A stretch of DNA of 47,752 bases, taken from Planctomycetota bacterium. GTDB taxonomy: Bacteria > Planctomycetota > Phycisphaerae > UBA1845 > Fen-1342. The translations under genes and the position numbers were made by a program. Below are positions 34,221-42,461 of this stretch, one piece after another. The stretch lies in assembly GCA_016235145.1 (NCBI GenBank), contig JACRLV010000027.1, positions 1-47,752 on the forward strand, written 5' to 3'. Position 1 is the first letter of the stretch. Each line of letters begins with the position of its first letter. The notes under the pieces are model-generated. The model saw only the letters and a program-made list of their open reading frames with translations. It was not told the DNA's origin and searched no databases.

Positions 34221-35252
34221 GTGGCTGCTCGCCAGGAAATCGAAGCCCTCGCCGAACTGAGCGGCGGACGCAAGGCCGCCATTCTGCTGCTGGCGCTCCA
34301 CCAGGACGCCGCGGCGCGGATCATGAAGAAACTGCCGCGCGACAAGGTCGAGGAGATCTCACGCGAAATCGCCAGCATCGACCGGGTCGATCCGGAGATT
34401 CGCACCGAAGTCATTCGCGAGTTTTACAACCTCGTTTTGGCGCGGCGGTACATGGACATGGGCGGCCTGCCGCTGGCCCGGACTCTGCTGCAAAAGACAC
34501 TGGCTCCCGAAGACGCCAGACGCGTGCTTGAATCCATCGAGCACCAGGTGCACAAGCAACCGTTCAGCTTTCTGCAAAAGACCGAAACCGAAAACCTGCT
34601 CACGTTCCTGCATGGCGAACACCCGCAGACGATCGCGCTCGTGCTCTCGCACCTGCCGTCGTCGATGGCCAGCGAGATTCTGGTGGGGCTGCCGACCGAC
34701 CGGCAGATCGAGGTCATCACGCGCATCGCGAACATGGACCAGACCAGCCCGGAAATCATCAAGGAGGTCGAACGCGGCCTCGAAAAACGCCTGAGCGGTC
34801 TGGTCGCCGAGCGGTTCGAGCGCACCGGCGGCATCTCCGCGGTGGCGGAAATTCTGAACCTGGCGGGCCGCGCCGCGGAAAAGGCGATCATGGAAGGGTT
34901 GACGGAGCACAACCCGGAGCTGGTCGACGAAATCCGCCGTCTGATGTTCGTCTTCGAGGACATCATCAAGGTCGACGACAAGGGCATTCAGTCGGTTCTC
35001 AAGGAAGTCGAGAACGACGTGCTCACGTTGGCGCTCAAGACGGCGAGCGATGATCTCAAGGCCAAGATCTTCAAGAACATGTCGGAGCGCGCCGCCCAGC
35101 TCGTCCGCGAAGAGATGGAGTTCATGGGGCCGGTCCGCGTCAGCGACGTCGAAGCCGCGCAACAGAAGCTGGTCGACATCGTGCGCAGGCTCGAAGACGC
35201 CGGCGAGCTGGTCATCATGGGCAAGGGCGGCGGCAACGACATGATCGTCTGA
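34221..35252 (+). CDS. fliG: Flagellar motor switch protein FliG
   Basis: GTG at 34221, with CGGGAG six bases upstream, starts a 343-residue protein, a normal length. The N-terminal domain binds FliF (GGRKAAILLLALHQDAAARI). The middle region carries the EHPQTIALVLSHL motif and is followed by the GGISAVAEILNLA segment. The C-terminal torque domain has DDKGIQSVLKEVENDVLTLALK and ends VRRLEDAGELVIMGKGG. The charged residues that meet the stator are present in this helix. FliG sits on FliF in the switch complex. The short gap to fliF (12 bases) supports co-translation. Confidence 0.95.
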   Translation: MAARQEIEALAELSGGRKAAILLLALHQDAAARIMKKLPRDKVEEISREIASIDRVDPEIRTEVIREFYNLVLARRYMDMGGLPLARTLLQKTLAPEDARRVLESIEHQVHKQPFSFLQKTETENLLTFLHGEHPQTIALVLSHLPSSMASEILVGLPTDRQIEVITRIANMDQTSPEIIKEVERGLEKRLSGLVAERFERTGGISAVAEILNLAGRAAEKAIMEGLTEHNPELVDEIRRLMFVFEDIIKVDDKGIQSVLKEVENDVLTLALKTASDDLKAKIFKNMSERAAQLVREEMEFMGPVRVSDVEAAQQKLVDIVRRLEDAGELVIMGKGGGNDMIV

Positions 35253-35324
35253 TTTCGTGCCGGCGTGCGGCGAGTCAGGCCCGCGAGGGCGACGCCGCTG
35301 CGCCTGTCCGGCGGGGAGGCCGAT

Positions 35325-35981
35325 GTGCCCGGTGTGATTCGACGCGAAATCCCGCTTCAGACGCGCAGCCTCTCGCTGAGCGCCGTGGAAGAGAAAGCCG
35401 AGGCGATTCTCGAACGCGCCCGCAAGCAGGCCGTCGAGGAGGCCGCGGTGACGCGCCGCCAGGCTGAGGCCGTGATCGCCGAACACCGCGCGGCCGAAAG
35501 GAAACTCGGCTTCGAAGAGGGCCGGCGGGCGGGCCTCGACCAGGCGCGAACAGAAGCGGCGAAAATCGTCGAGCAGGAGCGGCAGCAGGCCAGAGCCGAT
35601 CTCGACGCCCTGACGCAGAGCCTGCGTGCGTCGATCGAGCGGATCGAAGCGGATCGGCATCGATTGCAGGCCGACGCGGAAACCGGATTGGTCCGGCTCG
35701 CTCTGGCGATCGCGCAGCGCGTCTGCGGGCTGATTGCCGCGAAATCTTCGGCCGCGGAGGCCGAAGTCCGGCGGCTGCTCGACCTGGTCCGCCATCAGCA
35801 GGACGTCGAGCTGCACGTTCACCCGTCCGAACAAGGCACGCTCGAAGCTGTCGTCCGGGAATTCCTCGAAAGCGTCCAGCGCGGCCAGCACGTTTCGATT
35901 GTCCCCGATCCCGAGGTCTCGCGCGGCGGCGTCGTGTTGGTCGCCGGCGAAGCGGTCATCGACGCAACCATCGAAACGTAA
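35325..35981 (+). CDS. fliH: Flagellar assembly protein FliH
   Basis: A GTG at 35325 is preferred over the one at 35265 because GGGGAGG (35313-35319) ends five bases before it. That gives 218 residues. The N-terminal half is a long charged coiled coil (EKAEAILERARKQAVEEAAV) and the C-terminal half the V-ATPase E-like domain, with LALAIAQRVCGLI and SIVPDPEVSRGGVVLVAGEA typical of FliH. FliH is the stator-like regulator of the export ATPase FliI, encoded next. The distance of 107 bases to fliI is larger than elsewhere in the cluster. Confidence 0.88.
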   Translation: MPGVIRREIPLQTRSLSLSAVEEKAEAILERARKQAVEEAAVTRRQAEAVIAEHRAAERKLGFEEGRRAGLDQARTEAAKIVEQERQQARADLDALTQSLRASIERIEADRHRLQADAETGLVRLALAIAQRVCGLIAAKSSAAEAEVRRLLDLVRHQQDVELHVHPSEQGTLEAVVREFLESVQRGQHVSIVPDPEVSRGGVVLVAGEAVIDATIET

Positions 35982-36088
35982 CTCGATCGCATCACGACTC
36001 TGCTGCTCGGCGAGGCGCCCTCCGCGTGCGCGCTGCCATCGCCTGAAGACGAACCTGCCGGACAGCCTCCTCCGGGCGAGGCGCTGCA

Positions 36089-37441
36089 ATGATGACGGTC
36101 TTCGACAACCTCGCGGAAGAAGTGGCGGGTTCGCTCAGCGAGCGCGTCCGCGGGCGCGTTTCGGCGATCCGCGGGCTGTCGGTGACGGCGGTCGGTCTGC
36201 CGGCCCCGATCGGAGCGCGCTGCGCGATCAGGACCGCGCACGACGGCGCGATCGAATGCGAGGTCGTCGGACTTCAGCGCGGCGGCTCGCTGTTGTCCGT
36301 TTTCGGCGACTCGACCGGCATCGCGCCCGGCGACCGGGTTGAGTGCCTGAGCGGCGCCCCGCGTGTCGCGGTCGGCATGGATCTTCTGGGACGTGTGATC
36401 GACGCCCGCGGCGAACCGCTGGACGGCGGGCCGCGCCCGCGCCTGAATCAGCGCGTGCCGCTTTACGGCGATCCGCCGCCGCCGATGCAGCGCCGCACGA
36501 TCGACGCCCCGCTGGGCCTGGGCGTTCGCTCGATCGACGCGTTGCTGACGGCGGGCAAGGGCCAGCGGCTGGGAATCTTCGCCGGCACGGGCGTCGGCAA
36601 GAGCGTCCTGATGGGGATGATCTGCCGCCGGACGCAGGCCGAGGTGAACGTCGTGGTGCTGGTCGGCGAACGCGGCCGCGAGGTGCGCGACTTCGTGGAA
36701 TTCCAGCTTGGCGCCGAAGGACTGAAACGCAGCGTGGTCGTCGTCTGCACGTCGGACGAAGCCCCGGCGCTTCGCGTCCGCGCTTGTTTTCAGGGAACGG
36801 CGATCGCCGAGTACTTCCGCGATCGCGGCTGCGACGTGCTGTTGATGATGGACTCGCTGACGCGCATGGCGATGGCGCAGCGGCAGATCGGCCTGGCCGC
36901 CGGCGAGCCGCCGACGTCCAAGGGCTATCCGCCGAGCGTGTTCGCGCTGATGCCGCGCCTGCTGGAGCGGGCGGGCCGCACGCCGGGCGGCAGCATCACG
37001 GGCATCTACACGGTGCTGGTCGAAGGCGGCGACGTGGACGAGCCGCTGGCGGATGCGGCCCGCGGAATTCTCGACGGGCATATCTGGCTTTCGCGCAGCC
37101 TGGCGAACCGCGGACATTTTCCGGCCGTCGACGTGCTCAACAGCATCAGCCGCGTGGCGGAAGACGTAGTCGACGAGGGCCATCGCCGGGCCGCCCGCGA
37201 GGTACGCAAGGTTCTGGCGGTCTGGAACGACATCGAGGACTTGGTGAGCATCGGCGCGTATTCCCCGGGCTCCAGCCTTGAATATGACGTCGCCGTGCGC
37301 ACGCGCGAGGCAGTCACCGCGTTTCTTCAGCAGGATCGCGGCGAGCAGTGCGATTTTCTGGCGAGCGATCAGGAGCTTCGGCGGCTGGGCGAGGCGATCG
37401 CCCGGGTGCGCAGCGAGTTGAGCGGCGGCCGCGCGAATTAG
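36089..37441 (+). CDS. fliI: Flagellum-specific export ATPase FliI
   Basis: The 450-residue protein (ATG at 36089 or 36092) is a type III-type rotary ATPase. Walker A is GTGVGKS (166-172), and the Walker B region is CDVLLMMDSLTRMAMAQR. The signature YPPSVFALMPRLLERAG and DGHIWLSRSLANRGHFPAVD are conserved. FliI unfolds and feeds substrates to the export gate together with FliH and FliJ, which flank it here. Length and motifs are complete, so it should be active. Confidence 0.95.
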   Translation: MMTVFDNLAEEVAGSLSERVRGRVSAIRGLSVTAVGLPAPIGARCAIRTAHDGAIECEVVGLQRGGSLLSVFGDSTGIAPGDRVECLSGAPRVAVGMDLLGRVIDARGEPLDGGPRPRLNQRVPLYGDPPPPMQRRTIDAPLGLGVRSIDALLTAGKGQRLGIFAGTGVGKSVLMGMICRRTQAEVNVVVLVGERGREVRDFVEFQLGAEGLKRSVVVVCTSDEAPALRVRACFQGTAIAEYFRDRGCDVLLMMDSLTRMAMAQRQIGLAAGEPPTSKGYPPSVFALMPRLLERAGRTPGGSITGIYTVLVEGGDVDEPLADAARGILDGHIWLSRSLANRGHFPAVDVLNSISRVAEDVVDEGHRRAAREVRKVLAVWNDIEDLVSIGAYSPGSSLEYDVAVRTREAVTAFLQQDRGEQCDFLASDQELRRLGEAIARVRSELSGGRAN

Positions 37442-37453
37442 CCGGGAGAGCGG

Positions 37454-37939
37454 ATGGCACTGCGGTTCCGGTTTCGGCTTCAGACGGTCCTGCGGGTGCG
37501 CGAGCTGCGCGAACGCGAGGCCAAGCGCAAGGTCGGCGCGAAGCTGGCGGAAATTGCCGCGCTCGATCATGCGAATCAACAGGCTGCCGCCGAAATCGCG
37601 CGCTGCCAGCGTGTGCTGCTGAGCAAGCAGGGCGACCAGCCGCTGAACATCCGCGATCTGGCCGCCTCGCGCGGCTGGATCGCGCATCTGAGGAGGACGA
37701 TCGTCGAGCGGCAAATCGCTCGCCAGGCGCTGGTTGCGGAGCTGGACGCGCTTCGGCGTGCGCTGGCCCAGGCGCGGACGCAGACGCGCGTGCTTGAGAA
37801 GCTTCGCGAGCGCCGGCTGACGGAATGGAAGCGCGCCGCCGGCGTGCGCGAGCAGAACGAGACCGACGAAGTGGCACAACGATTGCTGATCCATCAGGCC
37901 GGCGGGTGGCCGGCATCCGACGATGAGGCGCAGGCGTGA
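37454..37939 (+). CDS. fliJ: Flagellar export protein FliJ
   Basis: The 161-residue all-helical protein begins with the FliJ pattern FRFRLQTVLRVRELREREAK and stays coiled-coil to about residue 140. FliJ forms the central stalk of the FliH-FliI ATPase and helps couple it to the export gate. Family identity is low in sequence, but its position right after fliI is diagnostic. Its stop overlaps the GTG of the next gene (GTGA at 37936-37939). Confidence 0.88.
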   Translation: MALRFRFRLQTVLRVRELREREAKRKVGAKLAEIAALDHANQQAAAEIARCQRVLLSKQGDQPLNIRDLAASRGWIAHLRRTIVERQIARQALVAELDALRRALAQARTQTRVLEKLRERRLTEWKRAAGVREQNETDEVAQRLLIHQAGGWPASDDEAQA

Positions 37940-38625
37940 TCCGCAAGCTCTACGGCATCCTGGCATTCGTGTCGCTGGCGGCGGTGCTCGCCGGCGGCGG
38001 GCTCGCCGGCTACCTCTTCGGGGCCGGAAAGCTCAACGCCGCGCGGGTTGAGCGCATCGCGTCGGTTTTGCGCGGCGAGCTGGACGAGATGCCGTCGGCG
38101 GCGTCCCAGCCGGCCTCGCAGCCCGCGACGCAGCCGACTGTGGCGCGGCATCAGTCAGCCGAGGAAATCCGCCAGCGCCGGCACGACGATCGCATTCAGC
38201 GGGCGGTCCTCGGGCGAGCGAGTCGCGACGTGGCGGCGCAGCGCGATCTGCTGAATCAGGTGATGCAGGACGTAATCGCGCGAACCGACGAGCTGGACCG
38301 CGGCCGCAAAGCGTGGGCCGACGAAAAGGAGAAATTCTCGGCCACTGCCCGCGACGAGGGGTTTGAGCGCGAACTGAAATACGTGAGCAAGCTGGATCCA
38401 CCGCTGGCGAAAGACCATCTGCTCACGACGTGGAAGAAGCAGAAAGCCGACGCGGTGCGCCTCTTCAGCGCACTGCCCGAATCAGCAGGCAAGCGCATCC
38501 TCCAGCAGATGAAGACGCCGGAGGAGCGCCAGATCATGAGCGAGCTGCTGGAGCAGCTTCGCAATCAGGGAGCCGATTCGCTCGCGCCGCGGTCAGGGAC
38601 GACCTCAGCCGACGCCTCGAAGTAG
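37936..38625 (+). CDS. MotE-like flagellar protein (MgtE_N-type C-terminus)
   Basis: This 229-residue protein has one N-terminal transmembrane helix (about 9-30, LAFVSLAAVLAGGGLAGYLF), a low-complexity Ala/Ser/Pro/Gln segment (51-70), and then a charged coiled coil (about 75-140). The C-terminal helical domain (LFSALPESAGKRILQQMKTP, then RQIMSELLEQL) resembles the magnesium-transporter N-domain fold of MotE and FliG-like proteins. MotE is a periplasmic chaperone for the stator or motor in other bacteria. The location between fliJ and fliK is a common place for such genes. Overlap with fliJ shows it is part of the operon. Confidence 0.72.
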   Translation: MIRKLYGILAFVSLAAVLAGGGLAGYLFGAGKLNAARVERIASVLRGELDEMPSAASQPASQPATQPTVARHQSAEEIRQRRHDDRIQRAVLGRASRDVAAQRDLLNQVMQDVIARTDELDRGRKAWADEKEKFSATARDEGFERELKYVSKLDPPLAKDHLLTTWKKQKADAVRLFSALPESAGKRILQQMKTPEERQIMSELLEQLRNQGADSLAPRSGTTSADASK

Positions 38626-38634
38626 GTGTTGCTC

Positions 38635-39903
38635 ATGCAGGTCGAAGACCGGGCGCGCTCCGCGCTGCGCCATTTCAGCCAAGCCAGATCGCCTGGCATT
38701 CCGCCGGCGCTTCTCGCCGTACTGACCCCGCCGCCGACTTTTGCACTCGGAGCGTCAGACCCTGCCGCCCGGCGGCAAGTTGACTTTCTCAATCGACAGC
38801 GCAAAGACAGCGAGCGGGTCGACGATGTAAACGCGGCCCTGGCGCCGGGGAATTTGCAGCACGCCGAGCAGGCCCGCGCGGAGCGGCGCGATCTGCGCGA
38901 CGCGACCGCCGAACGCGGAACGCGGCGGGAGGCGCTTCACGAGAAGCTGGTGACGGCCCGAGAATCATTCCAATCGACGCTGCGATCCGCCAGGGGCCAG
39001 ACGAATGCCGGCCCTGAGTCCACCGCCTGCGCAGACGAACTCGAATCGGCGGCGAGCAAGCCGACCGAGGCCAAGTCCGCGTCTCTCGACGGTCGCGCGC
39101 CGGCGAGCCCGACACCCGCAGACGCCGGCGGCAAGCCGGCGGTCGCGAATTCAGCAACAGTTGCCCAGCCTGCGCCCGCCGCCACGTCCGGGTCATCAAT
39201 CACGGCGACGACCGCCGCACCGATCGCGGCTTTTACAAGCGCGCAGGCCACGCCGACGATTTCGACTCTGCCGGCGGCGGCGACCACAGCGGCAGCGCAG
39301 ACATCCGGGAGCGAAGTCGGCTCAACGGGAGGCGCAAAACCGGCCGCCCCGACCGCCGGCCCATTGGACGTTGCCAGGTTGCCGCGCACCGCTCCCGCGG
39401 ACGAGAGAACCGGCAAGACCGAGCCCGCGCCGGAAACGACCGATCGCGCAGAAAACATCGAACGCATGTTGCGCGTGCTGCGCGGCGAACTGTCGCGCGG
39501 AAGATCAAAAACGGTCATTCGCCTGGACCCGCCGGAGCTCGGTTCGCTTCGGCTGGAGCTGGACTTACGGAAAGACGTGTTGCGTCTGAAAGCGCTGGTC
39601 GAGACCGATGCGGCACATCGATTGCTTCGCGATGAACTCGAAACGCTGCGAAGCGGGCTGGAGGCGGTTGGAATTCGCCTCGCCAGCGCCGAGTTCCGGC
39701 TGATGCAGCCGGATGGCGCGTCCGCATTCGCGGACTTCTCGCAGCCGCGACAAGGAAGTCGCGGCGAATCGGCCGGGCAGAACGATGATCGTCCGCGGCC
39801 GCGGGGAACGGAGTCCCATTCGACGGCGTCCGCGTCGGCCGGTCCAGCGGACGTTCCCATGATCATGCCGGCGGCGGAGCCCCGGCTGAACATCATCGCG
39901 TAG
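38635..39903 (+). CDS. fliK: Flagellar hook-length control protein FliK
   Basis: The ATG at 38635 is chosen; a GTG at 38626 would add three residues. The 422-residue protein has a long low-complexity middle rich in Ala, Thr and Pro (about residues 110-270), which is normal for FliK and acts as the ruler. The conserved C-terminal domain lies at about 285-360: VIRLDPPELGSLRLELDLRK, then LRDELETLRSGLEAVGIRLA. It switches export from hook to filament proteins. It lies upstream of flgD and flgE, the hook genes that it regulates. The ORF is intact. Confidence 0.85.
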   Translation: MQVEDRARSALRHFSQARSPGIPPALLAVLTPPPTFALGASDPAARRQVDFLNRQRKDSERVDDVNAALAPGNLQHAEQARAERRDLRDATAERGTRREALHEKLVTARESFQSTLRSARGQTNAGPESTACADELESAASKPTEAKSASLDGRAPASPTPADAGGKPAVANSATVAQPAPAATSGSSITATTAAPIAAFTSAQATPTISTLPAAATTAAAQTSGSEVGSTGGAKPAAPTAGPLDVARLPRTAPADERTGKTEPAPETTDRAENIERMLRVLRGELSRGRSKTVIRLDPPELGSLRLELDLRKDVLRLKALVETDAAHRLLRDELETLRSGLEAVGIRLASAEFRLMQPDGASAFADFSQPRQGSRGESAGQNDDRPRPRGTESHSTASASAGPADVPMIMPAAEPRLNIIA

Positions 39904-40010
39904 CCGCCTTTTGCGGCCGCGCGTCGTCGCTCGGTCGGCGTTTGCGTCGGCCGTCAGCGGTTCAGCGCCGCGAGAACGCGGTCGCGGCAAAGATCCAATG
40001 GAGTCCTTCA

Positions 40011-40592
40011 ATGGTGACAGCCACGCAGGGAGTCGGAGCAACGCCCGCAACGAGCATCAAAACCGACCGCGGGTTGGGAGCGCTCAAGAGCGAGGACTTC
40101 TTCAAGATTCTGATCACCGAACTGCGACAGCAGGATCCGCTCCAGCCCGCGAAGACCTCTGACATGATCAGCAACGTCTCGCAGATCCGCAGCATCGAGC
40201 TGTCCGGCCAGCTCACCGAGACGCTCGACACGCTCGCCCGCCAGCAGCGCACCGCCGGAACCAGCGAGCTGATCGGCAAGTATGTCGTCGCCGTCACCGG
40301 CGGCGCCGACGGCGCGCCGACTGTCGCCGAAGGCATGGTGAGCGGCGTGCGCTTCGACGCCAGCGGCACGGCCCTGCTCGAACTAGATTCCGGCGTGACC
40401 GTCGCGGCCTCGAACGTCGCGCACGTCACGACGCTGGAAGAGGCGGAGCGCAGGATGTCCGCCGCCGGACAGGATCAGTTGGCGACGGTTCTTTCCGCCG
40501 GCGACCTGAACGGCGGCGCCGCGAGCGCGTCCGCGAAGAGCCGCGCGAATGCGCGCAAGACCGATTTCTTCAGCCGCGTATTCCATCTCTGA
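40011..40592 (+). CDS. flgD: Flagellar hook assembly scaffold protein FlgD
   Basis: The ATG at 40011 has GGAG seven bases upstream and gives 193 residues; the longer frame from 39942 is not supported. The N-terminal FlgD motif is intact: LKSEDFFKILITELRQQDPL (about 26-45), followed by KTSDMISNVSQIRSIELSGQ. A short FlgD Tudor-like part (about 85-145) and an Arg/Ser-rich tail follow. FlgD caps the growing hook and lets FlgE polymerise. It is shorter than enteric FlgD because the Ig-like cap domain is reduced or missing. Confidence 0.9.
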   Translation: MVTATQGVGATPATSIKTDRGLGALKSEDFFKILITELRQQDPLQPAKTSDMISNVSQIRSIELSGQLTETLDTLARQQRTAGTSELIGKYVVAVTGGADGAPTVAEGMVSGVRFDASGTALLELDSGVTVAASNVAHVTTLEEAERRMSAAGQDQLATVLSAGDLNGGAASASAKSRANARKTDFFSRVFHL

Positions 40593-40666
40593 TCGTCCGC
40601 GGATTCTGGATCGACCGGATGGCGGCGCGAGCCGCTTGACTTCGAATCGTCGCAAGGAAACAGCTC

Positions 40667-42349
40667 ATGGGTCTCACCACCGCGATGTACACCGGCCTGT
40701 CGGGTATGAACGTCAACCAGACGCGAATCGACACGATCGGCCACAACATCGCCAACGTCAACACCACGGCGTTCAAGAGTTCCCGCACGCTGTTTCAGTT
40801 TCAGCTCTCGCGCATCCTTTCGGGCGGCAGCGCGCCGTCCGAAACGACCGGCGGCACGAACCCGACCCAGGTTGGGCTCGGGGCCGTTGTGGGCTCGACG
40901 CAACGCGACATGACGCCCGGCTCGGTCGAGACCACGGGCATCAACTCCGACGTCGCCATTCAGGGCGCCGGAATGTTCGTCTTGCAGCGCGCCGACGGCC
41001 GGCAGGTCTACACGCGCGACGGCGCCTTCTCGCTCGACGCCAATAACCGGCTCGTCTCGATGGACGGCCACGCCGTTCGCGGTTTCGCGGTGGACTCGAA
41101 CTTCAACGTCGTGCCCGGCGTGCTTTCCGATCTCACGATCCCGGTCGGCACGCTCTCCATCGCACACGCCACGCAGAACGTCACGCTCGACGGCGATCTC
41201 AGCGCCGGCGGAACGATCGCCACGCAGGGCTCCACGCATGCGACGCAAACGCTGGTCGACGGCGGCGGAGGGCTTGCGGCCGCCGGCACGGCGCTGAGCG
41301 ACTTGCGCGACGGCGCCATTCCCGGAACCACGCTTTTCGCCGCCGGTAATACCATCACCGTGTCGAATCTCACGCGCGGCGGGCGCGTCCTGCCGCCCCG
41401 CTCGTTCGTGATCGGAACCGACGGCAGCACGCTCGGCGATTTTGCGACCTGGCTCCAATCCGCGGCGGGGATCGACATGACGGCGGGCGTGCCGGGTACG
41501 CCGGGCGTGACGATCGAGAACGGCCAACTCGTCATTCGCGGAAACGCCGGCGAGGCGAACGCGCTGGGAATCGACGCGAACGTGGTCCGCAGCGACAACG
41601 GCGGCGGCTCGCTGCCGTTCACATTCACGCAAACCGCCGAAGCCAATGGATCGGGCGTTTACACGTCGTTCACCGCTTACGATTCGCTTGGCAACGCCGT
41701 GGTGGCGAATGCGTCGTACGCGCTGGAGGCCCTGACCGCGACCGGACCGGTTTGGCGCTACTACCTGACCGCGCCCGACGGCGCCGGCGTGCTTCAGGCG
41801 ATCGGCACGGGAACGGTCAGCTTCGACAACAACGGGAACTACGTCAGCGCCACCGGCAATCAGTTCAATCTCGATCGATCCGGAACCGGCGCGACTTCGC
41901 CGCTTCAGATCACACTCGATTTTTCGCAGATCAACGGCCTTTCGACGGAGCTTTCCAACGTGATCGCCGCCTCGCAGGACGGCTATCCGCCGGGAACGCT
42001 GGCGAATTTCGGCATTGGCGTGGATGGCACGGTTTCGGGCACGTTCACGAACGGGCAGTCCCGCACGCTGGGACAACTCGCCGTCGCCGTCTTTTCGAAC
42101 GACGAAGGCCTGATCGCCGACACCGACAACAACTACCTGAACGGCCCCAACAGCGGCGAGCCGGTGATCACCACGCCGGGGCTGACCGGAGCGGGCCAGA
42201 TGATGGGCGGCGCGCTGGAGCTTTCGAACGTCGATCTGTCGCGTGAGTTCATCGGCCTGATCACTTCGAGCACGGCGTTTCAGGCGGCCAGCCGCGTCAT
42301 CAGCACTTCATCGGACATGCTTGATCAACTGCTGCTGATCACGCGGTAG
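40667..42349 (+). CDS. flgE: Flagellar hook protein FlgE
   Basis: This 560-residue protein starts with AAGGAA upstream of the ATG. The N-terminus has the rod/hook motif YTGLSGMNVNQTRIDTIGHN (residues 8-27) and NVNTTAFKSSRTLFQ. The C-terminus has GALELSNVDLSREFIGLITS, then TAFQAASRVISTSSDMLDQL, as in all hook proteins. Between them lies a large middle region (about 130-480) that is longer than the enteric form and should be the exposed part of the hook. FlgE forms the flexible joint between basal body and filament. It is the last gene of the cluster in the window. Confidence 0.95.
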   Translation: MGLTTAMYTGLSGMNVNQTRIDTIGHNIANVNTTAFKSSRTLFQFQLSRILSGGSAPSETTGGTNPTQVGLGAVVGSTQRDMTPGSVETTGINSDVAIQGAGMFVLQRADGRQVYTRDGAFSLDANNRLVSMDGHAVRGFAVDSNFNVVPGVLSDLTIPVGTLSIAHATQNVTLDGDLSAGGTIATQGSTHATQTLVDGGGGLAAAGTALSDLRDGAIPGTTLFAAGNTITVSNLTRGGRVLPPRSFVIGTDGSTLGDFATWLQSAAGIDMTAGVPGTPGVTIENGQLVIRGNAGEANALGIDANVVRSDNGGGSLPFTFTQTAEANGSGVYTSFTAYDSLGNAVVANASYALEALTATGPVWRYYLTAPDGAGVLQAIGTGTVSFDNNGNYVSATGNQFNLDRSGTGATSPLQITLDFSQINGLSTELSNVIAASQDGYPPGTLANFGIGVDGTVSGTFTNGQSRTLGQLAVAVFSNDEGLIADTDNNYLNGPNSGEPVITTPGLTGAGQMMGGALELSNVDLSREFIGLITSSTAFQAASRVISTSSDMLDQLLLITR

Positions 42350-42358
42350 TGCGGTCAG

Positions 42359-42396
42359 CCCTCACCCCGGCCCTCTCCCGGAGTACCGGGAGAGGG
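42359..42396 (+). repeat. Hairpin repeat after flgE, shared with the VWA gene
   Basis: These 38 bases match the arm at 17468-17505 except for one base. They contain the stem CTCTCCCGG/CCGGGAGAG with a 4-base loop. The element lies ten bases after the flgE stop and could help end transcription of the flagellar operon; no T-run follows. Confidence 0.82.
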
Positions 42397-42461
42397 GGCA
42401 GCGGCCCGCGCTTTCGCACGGCCGCGTTTTCGCGCGGCGGCGTTTTCGCGCAGCGGCGCTT

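Noticed and set aside
35819-37966. 715-residue minus-strand ORF over fliI and fliJ
   Set aside because: It has no signature and lies entirely over convincing flagellar genes. Open antisense frames of this length are common at this GC content.
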